From: Desulfoferrobacter suflitae
Lineage (GTDB): Bacteria; Desulfobacterota; Syntrophobacteria; Syntrophobacterales; Syntrophobacteraceae
Direction of reading: 5' to 3'
DNA: 64,000 bases
Assembly (NCBI RefSeq): GCF_022603395.1
Contig: NZ_JAIBKA010000005.1
Coordinates: forward strand, 186,001-250,000
Position 1 is the stretch's first letter, and each line of letters starts with the position of its first letter. The notes under the pieces are model-generated. The model was not told the DNA's origin, did no database searches, and saw only the letters and a program-made list of their open reading frames with translations. Shown here one piece after another: positions 27,024 through 35,052 of this stretch. Made by a program: the position numbers and the translations under genes.

Positions 27024-27449
27024 ATGAATCGCAAAGCTTCTGCACATTGGCAGGGAAGTCTCAAGGACGGCAAGGGCACGATCTCGACCCAAAGCCAGGT
27101 TTTGAACGCAACCCAGTACTCCTTCAAAACTCGATTTGAGGAGGGCAAAGGCACCAATCCGGAGGAACTGATCGGCGCCGCCCATGCGGGCTGCTTCTCG
27201 ATGGCCCTTGCGGCTCAGCTGGGCGAGGCGGGCTTGACACCGGAGAGCATCAACACAACGGCAACGGTTACGTTGGAGAAGGTCGAGCAGGGTTTCGCCA
27301 TAACCAAGATCCACCTCGATGTTTCTGCCAAAATACCCGGCGCTGCCGAGGGAGCGTTCCATAAGGCCGCCCTCAATGCCAAAGAAAACTGCCCGGTCTC
27401 ACGCCTTTTCAAGGCTCAAATCACCATGGACGCCAAACTGCAAACCTAG
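27024..27449 (+). CDS. osmC: OsmC family organic hydroperoxide reductase
   Basis: A cytoplasmic thiol peroxidase of 141 residues that reduces organic hydroperoxides. The two catalytic cysteines are in [11 protein letters not shown] (about residue 59) and [10 protein letters not shown] (about 123). The N-terminus [20 protein letters not shown] and the [10 protein letters not shown] segment are typical of OsmC rather than Ohr. An AAGGAGG lies 7 bases before the ATG at 27024. It stands alone between the interrupted methyltransferase gene and the beta-helix gene. In this context it may protect against oxygen stress. Confidence 0.95.
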   Translation: MNRKASAHWQGSLKDGKGTISTQSQVLNATQYSFKTRFEEGKGTNPEELIGAAHAGCFSMALAAQLGEAGLTPESINTTATVTLEKVEQGFAITKIHLDVSAKIPGAAEGAFHKAALNAKENCPVSRLFKAQITMDAKLQT

Positions 27450-27549
27450 CATCGAGACTCTCTCACCGAAAATTTTCCAGTTGCGGTCTTCCGCAAGGTA
27501 CACGGTCTTTGAAAACTTCGACGACAGATTGAGGCGCAGGAAAACAGGC

Positions 27550-29496
27550 ATGATGGAACCGGGGAGAAGATCCAGGACGAAGACTCAGCGACACTGCTGC
27601 TTTTGGGAGACCGCCGTTCTTTTCAGCATGGTCGTGGCACTTTACCATGCTCCTGTAGCAGCCGGTGTGGAGATCCATGTGCCGGATGACTTTGCTCTCA
27701 TTCAAGGAGCTGTGGATGCGGCCTCCCAGGGCGACACAATCATCGTCAAGGATGGAACCTATTCCGAGAATGTAGAATTCAAAGGAAAAGCAGTGACGGT
27801 CCGGTCCGAAAACGGTCCACGGCACTGTATCGTTTATGGGCGGGATCACTCCAGGCCGGTGTTCAGTTTCGTCAACAACGAAGGTCATAGTTCCACTCTG
27901 GAAGGCTTGACCCTCACCGGCGGATCCTCCCCCCGCGGCGGCGGTATTTACTGCAGGCTTGCCTCGCCCACAATAAGAAACTGCATCATTGCGGAAAACA
28001 ATGCACTTCGCCAGGAAGGAGACGATTCCGGCGGCGGTGGCATCTACCTGGATCAGTCAGGGGCCATCGTGGAAGATTGTTTGATACGAGAAAACACGGC
28101 AGGCGGCGGAGGTCATGGCGGGGGGGTATATCTGAGGAACTCTTTCGCAGTGATCAGAAGCTGCCGAATTATCGGGAACCTGGCCGTGGCCGCTGCAGCC
28201 CTGCCGGGGAGCGGCCGGGGGGGAGGCATTTACACCAGTTCTTACGCAGCAGCATCCCAGCCCACCATAGAAAACTGCCTGATCGCTGAAAATATGGCTT
28301 CGGGTGATGAAATCGATGATCCCGGGCGGGGCGGCGGCATGTACTGCCGACACTCTTCGCCCACCATTTCCAAGTGCACCATAATCGGCAACCTGGCCGT
28401 TGGAGCTCCAGGCAGCCAGGGCCGCGGCGGCGGCATAGGCTGCCGCAGCGGGTCGTCGCCAACCATTGTGAACAGCGTCATTGCCAACAACCTGGCCATC
28501 GGATGGCTGCAACCTGACAGCGGAAGCTACACTCCGGGACACGGAGGAGGTCTTTACTGCCGGGAAGATTCGTCGCCAACGGTTGTCAACTGTACCATCG
28601 CATACAATGCCAACGCTCTGGTGACAACCGCCGGCCAGGACGGAGCAGGAATCTGCCTGCGCGACCATGCGACCGCGCTCGTGACCAATGCAATCCTGTG
28701 GGGAAATGATCCCGTTCAAATCAGTTCCGATGGTGCTCAACCCGCCGTTTCCTTTTCGAACGTGCAGGGCGGTTATCCGGGCAACGGCAACATAAGCGCG
28801 GATCCGCAATTTTTGGGTGGGGAGGATTACCATTTGTCCGCCGATTCTCCCTGCATTGATGTCGCTACCCCAACGGGCGCTCCCGCCCACGACATTGACG
28901 GGGAATCGAGACCCTGGGCGGCAGCCTATGATATGGGCGCAGACGAATTCATGCAGATTTTTGCCGATGTGGCACCCGAGGATTGGGCGGACAAGTATCT
29001 GCGTTCCCTATTCTATTCGGGCATCACCAAAGGCTGCGATGCGGCCCGTTACTGTCCCGGAGAACCGGTGACCCGAGCTCAGATGGCCGTTTTCATTGTC
29101 AGAGCAATGGACGGTGAAGATTTCGCGAGCTCTTCGGATCCATACTTTTCCGACGTCACATCCAGCTCTTGGGCTTTTGGATACATTCAGAGACTGCGAG
29201 AGCTGGAGATCACCACCGGCTACCCGGACGGCCGGTACGGCCCCGAGGATCTGGTCACTCGAGAGCAAATGGCCTCTTTTCTAATCCGAGCCATTGAGGG
29301 AAATGATCCTACCTGTTCTCCCCACCCTTATTTTTCTGATGTACCCGCAGGTCACTGGGCCTTTGCATACATTCAGCGATTAAAGGAGCTGGGGGTCACC
29401 ACTGGCTGCACGACAACCGATTATTGCCCGGCGGACTTGGTCAGTCGCGATCAAATGGCGGCATTTCTGGCCAGGGCCTTCCTGGATATTCCCTGA
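27550..29496 (+). CDS. Secreted parallel beta-helix protein with three C-terminal SLH domains
   Basis: A surface protein of 648 residues. A signal-peptide-like helix (about 18-38, ending APVAAG) follows a basic N-terminus. A right-handed beta-helix (about 45-460) has regular coils and six copies of a Gly-triplet motif, such as RGGGIYC, HGGGVYL, RGGGMYC and HGGGLYC, each next to SPTI.NC-type turns. The final 178 residues (471-648) are three SLH domains with FADV, FSDV and FSDV openings and VTRAQ, VTREQ and VSRDQ motifs. SLH domains attach proteins to pyruvylated cell-wall or surface glycans. The gene converges on the glycan locus. Either tandem ATG (27550 or 27553) may be used; the frame upstream overlaps osmC and is not part of it. 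Confidence 0.85.
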   Translation: MMEPGRRSRTKTQRHCCFWETAVLFSMVVALYHAPVAAGVEIHVPDDFALIQGAVDAASQGDTIIVKDGTYSENVEFKGKAVTVRSENGPRHCIVYGRDHSRPVFSFVNNEGHSSTLEGLTLTGGSSPRGGGIYCRLASPTIRNCIIAENNALRQEGDDSGGGGIYLDQSGAIVEDCLIRENTAGGGGHGGGVYLRNSFAVIRSCRIIGNLAVAAAALPGSGRGGGIYTSSYAAASQPTIENCLIAENMASGDEIDDPGRGGGMYCRHSSPTISKCTIIGNLAVGAPGSQGRGGGIGCRSGSSPTIVNSVIANNLAIGWLQPDSGSYTPGHGGGLYCREDSSPTVVNCTIAYNANALVTTAGQDGAGICLRDHATALVTNAILWGNDPVQISSDGAQPAVSFSNVQGGYPGNGNISADPQFLGGEDYHLSADSPCIDVATPTGAPAHDIDGESRPWAAAYDMGADEFMQIFADVAPEDWADKYLRSLFYSGITKGCDAARYCPGEPVTRAQMAVFIVRAMDGEDFASSSDPYFSDVTSSSWAFGYIQRLRELEITTGYPDGRYGPEDLVTREQMASFLIRAIEGNDPTCSPHPYFSDVPAGHWAFAYIQRLKELGVTTGCTTTDYCPADLVSRDQMAAFLARAFLDIP

Positions 29497-29615
29497 ACCG
29501 GTCCGGCGAACCCACACCATCCCGCGCAAAACACCCTGGTGCTGCAGGTGCCAAGCGGTTCAAATCACCTATTCAGAAACGGCCCGGCCGAGTGTACAAA
29601 GTGACCTCAAAATCC

Positions 29616-30737
29616 TCAACCATCGTGGCCTGCCTCCGTTTCACGGACAATGCTCGACAGAAATGAGTCAAATTGCCGGGCAAGGTCATCCCAGGTGAAG
29701 TTGGACGCGTATTTCCTTCCCCTCTCCCCAAATACTTTTCTCAGTCCCGGGTCTTCCATTGCCGAGCAAATTTTCCTGGCTAAATCGTCGGCGGATCCCC
29801 TCGCAAAAGCCAGCCCCAGCCCTTCACGCGTCACGTACTGCAGCTCGGGAATGTCGCTCACAATAACCGGTTTGCAGCAGGCATGGGCTTCCATAAGACT
29901 CACAGGGTGCGCCTCATGCCGGGAGGGCAGCACGAATAATTTGGCGTCAGCCAGCAGCCTTGTCCTTTGCCGGCCTGTAACAAAGCCGGCATAAAGCACC
30001 CTTTTCCTCAATCGGCAGGGAATGAGAGCCAGCAGATCATCCACTCGAGTTGCCTCGTGCCCGGCGAGCACCAGCCTGGTCCGAGGGAATCTGTCCGCCA
30101 CTGAGCCAAAAGCTCGCAACAGGAGATCCAGGCCTTTGGTATAGGAGTCGATGCGACTGAAAAAGAGGATATAGTCGTCTTCCCTGACGGCAACATCCAA
30201 TAGCCTGGCATCAATTCCATTGGGGATGACCGCGTGCCTGCATGAATTGAACGGTCCCTTGAGGCTATGCAGTCCGGTCACAAAAATGAAGTTGCTGAAG
30301 AGCCTTGGATAAAGATTTTCCACGAGATGCATCGGCAAACTCAGGTAGGCGGGAAATTTCTGGTGGGCATGGACCCCCATGAGACCCTGCATTTGCAGCA
30401 CAACGGGCCGGTGGGTAAAAAGCATACTGAAAAAAGGGGTGGCCGGCAAAAAGTTTTCCACGACAATACTGTAGCGATGTGCCTCACTGCTGAGGTATTG
30501 TGCCGCCCGAAAAGTATATGCGGCAACACTTTTGATGAGACCGGGGTGCTCGATTCCCACAAACCGATGCTGCAAGCCTTTGATGATTCCGTCCCTTGCC
30601 CCCGGGTATTTCATGCACAGCAACGTGATCTCGTGCTTGCGAGCCAGGCGCTCATACAGCTCGTAGGCTCTTACTCCCGCGCCACCAAACCCAAAAGGAC
30701 TTCCAAAGCTTTCATAAATCAGCTGAAGTATTTTCAT
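29616..30737 (-). CDS. Glycosyltransferase family 4
   Basis: A retaining GT-B glycosyltransferase of 373 residues. It opens MKILQLIYESFGSPFGFGGA, whose glycine loop binds the acceptor side, and has the C-terminal nucleotide-sugar domain with KGLDLLLRAFGSVADRFPRT and the EX7E-like segment PSRHEAHPVSLMEAHACCKP. Donor and acceptor sugars cannot be read from the sequence. It is the last gene of the minus-strand glycan locus and starts 9 bases after the stop of the preceding glycosyltransferase, so it is co-transcribed. Confidence 0.9.
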   Translation of the reverse strand: MKILQLIYESFGSPFGFGGAGVRAYELYERLARKHEITLLCMKYPGARDGIIKGLQHRFVGIEHPGLIKSVAAYTFRAAQYLSSEAHRYSIVVENFLPATPFFSMLFTHRPVVLQMQGLMGVHAHQKFPAYLSLPMHLVENLYPRLFSNFIFVTGLHSLKGPFNSCRHAVIPNGIDARLLDVAVREDDYILFFSRIDSYTKGLDLLLRAFGSVADRFPRTRLVLAGHEATRVDDLLALIPCRLRKRVLYAGFVTGRQRTRLLADAKLFVLPSRHEAHPVSLMEAHACCKPVIVSDIPELQYVTREGLGLAFARGSADDLARKICSAMEDPGLRKVFGERGRKYASNFTWDDLARQFDSFLSSIVRETEAGHDG

Positions 30738-30746
30738 CGAAGATTT

Positions 30747-31850
30747 TCATCTCATTAATGATCGATAGCTCGAAACCAGCCGGTCGGCCATGCATGGCCA
30801 GTTGAATTCACTTCGAGCCAAGTTGCGGCAATTTCTACAATACTCGTGGTAGCGACGAGCATCCTGTTGGAGGAGAACCAGGGCTTTCTCCAGCTGTCGT
30901 TCGTCTCCGTAGCTGATCAGTTCACCTATGCGGTGCGCTTGGATAAAGTCAGCCATGCTGGTGCCGACATTGGAAATGATAGGTTTTTCGAGCGTTATGG
31001 CTTCGAACAATTTGTTGGGACTGGCGAACCTGTGATTGGCAATCGCCGGATCGTAAAAAGCGAGAATGAGCAGTGACTTCTGCTCGTTCTCGATGACTTT
31101 CCTGTACTCAATTCTTCCCGCAAAGCGGATGTTCGAAAAAGCTTGGCAATGGTCCACGATCAGCCGTTCGAGTGGTCCCCAGCCGGCCAGCTCAAGAGTC
31201 CACGCGGGATGGCGTGCAAATACGTTGAGAAGAGCCTCGATCATTCTCTCCCGGGAGAGCATGCCGGCATAGAAGAAGTAATTAGGGTCCACCGCTCCTG
31301 CTGCAGTCACCTCAACATTTGGAATGTTGTACAGATAGAGAACATTCTTGGGCTTTGCCGGCCTGATCTGAGCCATTCGAACTCGGTCCACCAGAATCAC
31401 CAGATCGGCCAGGCCGATAAGCGTCTTGTCGATGCGGGAGACAAGTCCATGGATGGTGGAATTCTGCGCAAATGTGTCCGCGTAAAAATCAAAAATGTCG
31501 TAGACCACTTGACGACGCTTGAGCCTGGCTGCCAGAAGGGCGGGCGGATAGGTGTCAAAATCGCATGCATGAACGATGTGGAATGGGTGAAACAAGAGAT
31601 AACCAAACAGGTACACCCACCATATCAGTAGAGTAATCGTCAAGACAATCGGACTGTCCGCTCCGGGCAATAAAACTCTCTTGACTCTCCCGAAAGGCAT
31701 GGTTTCCTCAGGTCTGCTCCGACCCGTCCGGTCGCGGGCAAGAATCAGGACATCTGCCATGGAACAGAGAGCGGCCGCCTCTTTTTCAACTCTCGGGTCG
31801 GGATCGACGGGGTTGGACCTGAGGATGATGATTTTGGGTCGGTTAGACAT
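30747..31850 (-). CDS. Glycosyltransferase family 4-like protein
   Basis: A 367-residue GT-B protein. The N-terminal half begins RPKIIILRSNPVDPDPRVEK and contains a hydrophobic stretch (about 66-86, VLTITLLIWWVYLFGYLLF) that may bring it to the membrane. HIVHACDFDTYPPALLAARL is the acceptor-domain signature seen in this group. The C-terminal half has RFAGRIEYRKVIE and HRFASPNKLFEAITLEKPII, which binds the nucleotide sugar. Its start overlaps the end of the upstream glycosyltransferase by 8 bases, showing tight coupling. Sugar specificity is unknown. Confidence 0.87.
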   Translation of the reverse strand: MSNRPKIIILRSNPVDPDPRVEKEAAALCSMADVLILARDRTGRSRPEETMPFGRVKRVLLPGADSPIVLTITLLIWWVYLFGYLLFHPFHIVHACDFDTYPPALLAARLKRRQVVYDIFDFYADTFAQNSTIHGLVSRIDKTLIGLADLVILVDRVRMAQIRPAKPKNVLYLYNIPNVEVTAAGAVDPNYFFYAGMLSRERMIEALLNVFARHPAWTLELAGWGPLERLIVDHCQAFSNIRFAGRIEYRKVIENEQKSLLILAFYDPAIANHRFASPNKLFEAITLEKPIISNVGTSMADFIQAHRIGELISYGDERQLEKALVLLQQDARRYHEYCRNCRNLARSEFNWPCMADRLVSSYRSLMR

Positions 31851-32763
31851 TTTGGTAGATTGAAATCCATTTCTGCACCACTCGGTCGAAAAAGAATGGC
31901 GCTGCAGCCTTGCGGGCCAGTTCAGAATTGGCTATTCGGGATGCCGGGGCGGCAAGCAATTGCTCCAATTTCTCGCCATAAGTGCGATGATTATTTGCCA
32001 GCAGTTCAGCCGGGACAATTTCAGGGATGCCTCCGACACCGTTGGTCAACACGGGCAAACCGCTTGCCATTGCATCCAGCAAAGCTATGGGTTGGACGTC
32101 TTGCTGCGAGTAGTAACAAAAGATATCGATCTGCTCAAAAAACTCTTCTTTTGGGACAAAACCAAGGAATACGGTCTCGGGAAAAATTTCCTTCGCCTTG
32201 CCGACATACTCGGTGAACAGTTTCCCGTCTCCCCCAATCACTACCTGTCCTCGAAAGGAGATGTTCCTGGCGATCCTGGCCAGCTCCAATATCCCTTCAG
32301 CCTTTTGCCTGAAGTTGAAATTGGACAATAGGCCCAACCGAGGGAGAGTTCCCAATCGGAAGTCTTGTTTGATGAACGTCGGCCGTTCAATCCCGTTTTC
32401 CACAACACAAGCGGCCCCAAGTCCCAGGGTTTCTTTGAGAAAATTGTTCGGAACGGTGGTGACGGTGGCTCTCCTTATGGCAAGAGGATAGAATTTCCCC
32501 CACGGATTGGCTTCACTTCTAAAATCTCCGTGGATCGTCAGAACATACTTCCGCGAACGCGGGCGGCTGACAAACGGCAGGCTGGAATGTACGATGAAGC
32601 GGTCCAACGGTTCCCGGAAATAATCCCTGAGAGTGTCCTTGACCGCTGCACCAACGCCGTTTTTCTCCAGCTCCCGCGCCAGGTTGCAGGCCCAAATCTT
32701 GGGGCCTCCGGCGCGCAAAGGAGCATACAGGCTGACCGCAAAATTGTGGGGTGTTATGGTCAA
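31843..32763 (-). CDS. Glycosyltransferase family 4-like protein
   Basis: A 306-residue GT-B protein, somewhat short for the family. It opens with ITPHNFAVSLYAPLRAGGPK. A central HSSLPFVSRPRSRKYVLTIH segment and the C-terminal VFLGFVPKEEFFEQIDIFCY and PIALLDAMASGLPVLTNGVG belong to the nucleotide-sugar half. The start codon is TTG at 32763, supported by AGGAA 6 bases upstream. It lies between wecB and another glycosyltransferase, with overlapping ends downstream. Its role in the glycan is inferred from location. Confidence 0.85.
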   Translation of the reverse strand: MTITPHNFAVSLYAPLRAGGPKIWACNLARELEKNGVGAAVKDTLRDYFREPLDRFIVHSSLPFVSRPRSRKYVLTIHGDFRSEANPWGKFYPLAIRRATVTTVPNNFLKETLGLGAACVVENGIERPTFIKQDFRLGTLPRLGLLSNFNFRQKAEGILELARIARNISFRGQVVIGGDGKLFTEYVGKAKEIFPETVFLGFVPKEEFFEQIDIFCYYSQQDVQPIALLDAMASGLPVLTNGVGGIPEIVPAELLANNHRTYGEKLEQLLAAPASRIANSELARKAAAPFFFDRVVQKWISIYQNV

Positions 32764-32800
32764 TGGAAATTCCTGCTCTACTGCCCGTTATCGTGCATGG

Positions 32801-33916
32801 TCACCGGGGGTGCCGTTGCCAGATCGCGCAGATTCTCCGGCTGGCTTCACCGTCCCCATAGGGGTTGACGGCTTTGGCCATGGCTTCATAGACTTGGGGA
32901 TCGGTCAAGAGTTTTACGGTCTCGGCTATGATCTTATCCGTCTCGGTGCCGACCAGCTTTGCGGTGCCGGCGGCTATCCCCTCGACTCTTTCGGTCACAT
33001 CGCGCATCACCAAAACCGGTTTGCCCAGGGAGGGGGCTTCTTCCTGAACGCCGCCGGAATCCGTGAGGATGATGTGGCTTTGGTTCATCAGCCACACAAA
33101 AGCCGCATAGTCGAGGGGTTCTATCAGGTGAACATTGGAGCGACCCTGCAGCATATCAAACACCGGTTTGCGTACATTGGGATTGAGATGCACCGGATAG
33201 ACCAGCTCCACATCAGCACTCTCGGATATTCTCCGCAGTGCTCGGCAAATGTTTTCAAACGGCTTGCCGAAGCTCTCGCGACGGTGACCCGTTACCGTTA
33301 TGATGCGCTTGCTGAAGTCTATGCCGGCGAGCGCTGGAAAATCCCTTATGGTCTTACCCGTCAACTTGTCCAGGCAAAGAAACAGGGCATCAATGCTCGT
33401 GTTTCCAACCACAAAAATGTTCTTTTCAGCAATATTTTCACGCAACAGGTTTTCTCTTGCCCGATCGGTGGGTGCCAAATGGAGGTCTGACAGATGGGTG
33501 GTCAAGACCCTGTTCATCTCTTCCGGAAATGGGGATTCCTTGTTAAAGCTGCGCAGGCCGGCCTCGAGGTGGGCCACCTTCACGCGCTGGTAAAATGCCG
33601 CCAGTGCCCCGGCAAAGGTGGTGGTGGTGTCCCCCTGCACCACAAGCCAGTCCGGTTTACACGCAACAAGGATTTCTTGCACCCCGCGCAACACGGCCTC
33701 GGTGATTTGCGATAGATTTTGGTTCGGCTGCATGAGGTTCAGGTCAAAATCCGGCTTGATCCCGAAGAAATTTAGCACCTGGTCGAGCATTTCCCGGTGC
33801 TGAGCGGAAACGCAGATCTTCACGTCAAATGAATGTCGATCGCGTTTGAGTTCATGAATCAATGGGGCCATCTTGATGGCCTCGGGCCGTGTGCCGAAAA
33901 AGAAAAGAATTTTCAT
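32801..33916 (-). CDS. wecB: UDP-N-acetylglucosamine 2-epimerase (non-hydrolysing)
   Basis: Converts UDP-GlcNAc to UDP-ManNAc, the donor for ManNAc-containing glycans. The 371-residue length is standard. Signatures are FFGTRPEAIKMAPLIHEL at the N-terminus, the catalytic-region CVSAQHREMLDQVL, VQGDTTTTFAGALAAF, HLEAGLRSFN and, in the C-terminal half, TGHRRESFGKPFENICRAL and DSGGVQEEAPSLGKPVLVMR. GGAG precedes the ATG at 33916. Its presence among glycosyltransferases, a pyruvyltransferase and SLH proteins is relevant because pyruvylated ManNAc is the known SLH ligand in Gram-positive bacteria. Confidence 0.96.
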   Translation of the reverse strand: MKILFFFGTRPEAIKMAPLIHELKRDRHSFDVKICVSAQHREMLDQVLNFFGIKPDFDLNLMQPNQNLSQITEAVLRGVQEILVACKPDWLVVQGDTTTTFAGALAAFYQRVKVAHLEAGLRSFNKESPFPEEMNRVLTTHLSDLHLAPTDRARENLLRENIAEKNIFVVGNTSIDALFLCLDKLTGKTIRDFPALAGIDFSKRIITVTGHRRESFGKPFENICRALRRISESADVELVYPVHLNPNVRKPVFDMLQGRSNVHLIEPLDYAAFVWLMNQSHIILTDSGGVQEEAPSLGKPVLVMRDVTERVEGIAAGTAKLVGTETDKIIAETVKLLTDPQVYEAMAKAVNPYGDGEASRRICAIWQRHPR

Positions 33917-33993
33917 GCAGTCTCCGCAATATCAGGTGGAACCGGTGGCGGGATACGCGCCCACGCGTGCTTCAAGGTGAGCTCATGAGCTGT

Positions 33994-35052
33994 TCAAGGG
34001 AGGTATCTTTCGGTCAGCTCCTGCCATCCCCTGATGAAGCCCGCGTGCCCCATCTCCCTCGCATACGCATGCATGTGATCCTGCTTTTCATCCCACCGGG
34101 CAAGCAACTGCAGCATCTTATCCGCAGCTTCCTTTATGTTGGTGAGAGAATACAGGCAATCCGCATCTCCCTGCAGCAGGGCCCGGTGTTCGGGAATGTC
34201 CGACGCCAGCACTGGAACTCCGCTCACGATGCCCTCGGCAACCACCATTCCAAATGACTCAGCCTTGGACGGGGCAAAAAACATTCCCCTGTGTGCACGC
34301 AGAAAGGCAAAAAAGTCAGTGACCTTATCGTAGCTTATTTTCGATCTGACAATGGTCCGATCGATGATGCCCGATTCTTCGATCAGTTGAATGAATTGAT
34401 CCTCGGTGGCACCAGCCCCAACGATTACGTAAAACACGTCATCCCTGCCTTTAAGGCGGGTAAAAACCTTCAAGGCTTCATCGATGTTTTTCAACGAATC
34501 GAGCCTTGCCATGTAGGCAATGGGTCTTTTGGCATAGATCTTCGCACTCTCTTGTCGTGCACAATCAAAAAAAATTCTCGGCACACTGTTGGGAAGAACC
34601 TGCAGAGGAATGTCATTTCTCAATTCATGCTCGATGGTGCGGGCGAAAGTTTTCGAAGGCACGATGATCGCTTTTACTTTGTCGCTCAAGGAGCTCAAGT
34701 ATCTCCTGTTTTGGACATAGGGAGTGTGGCACTCGACAAAGAAATTATTCACCTTTTCCAGAGCTTCGAAGCAGGAAGGCGTGTCAATGTTGAAAACCAT
34801 GTCGTACTGAGCTAAATCGACGAACGAAGCCATGTCCTGGTCTTTCTTTTCCGGCACCATTGCGTGCAGATAGTGGGTCAGGTCATTGCGCTCGAGGTAC
34901 ACGACCAGGTCCTGGAAAGCTCCGACGTCATGTAAAAACAGGACGTCGATGTGGATATCCATCTGGTATTCCCTGAAAGCCTCGGCGCGGTTCAAGATCA
35001 CTCTTTCCACTCCGCCAAATGTGCAATAGCTGTATACATAAAGGATTTTCAT
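33994..35052 (-). CDS. Glycosyltransferase family 4
   Basis: A GT-B protein of 352 residues. It begins MKILYVYSYCTFGGVERVIL, a typical acceptor-site glycine loop, and carries RPIAYMARLDSLKNIDEALK and FAPSKAESFGMVVAEGIVSG, the EX7E region, in the C-terminal half. I start at the ATG at 35052, whose ATGA overlaps the stop of the upstream fusion gene and which follows GAGGTG. The longer frame to 35109 would run into that gene. Donor sugar unknown. Confidence 0.9.
   Translation of the reverse strand: MKILYVYSYCTFGGVERVILNRAEAFREYQMDIHIDVLFLHDVGAFQDLVVYLERNDLTHYLHAMVPEKKDQDMASFVDLAQYDMVFNIDTPSCFEALEKVNNFFVECHTPYVQNRRYLSSLSDKVKAIIVPSKTFARTIEHELRNDIPLQVLPNSVPRIFFDCARQESAKIYAKRPIAYMARLDSLKNIDEALKVFTRLKGRDDVFYVIVGAGATEDQFIQLIEESGIIDRTIVRSKISYDKVTDFFAFLRAHRGMFFAPSKAESFGMVVAEGIVSGVPVLASDIPEHRALLQGDADCLYSLTNIKEAADKMLQLLARWDEKQDHMHAYAREMGHAGFIRGWQELTERYLP

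Noticed and set aside
28057-28890. 277-codon minus-strand frame opposite the beta-helix gene
   Set aside because: It mirrors the Gly-rich repeats of the beta-helix coding strand and has no independent features.
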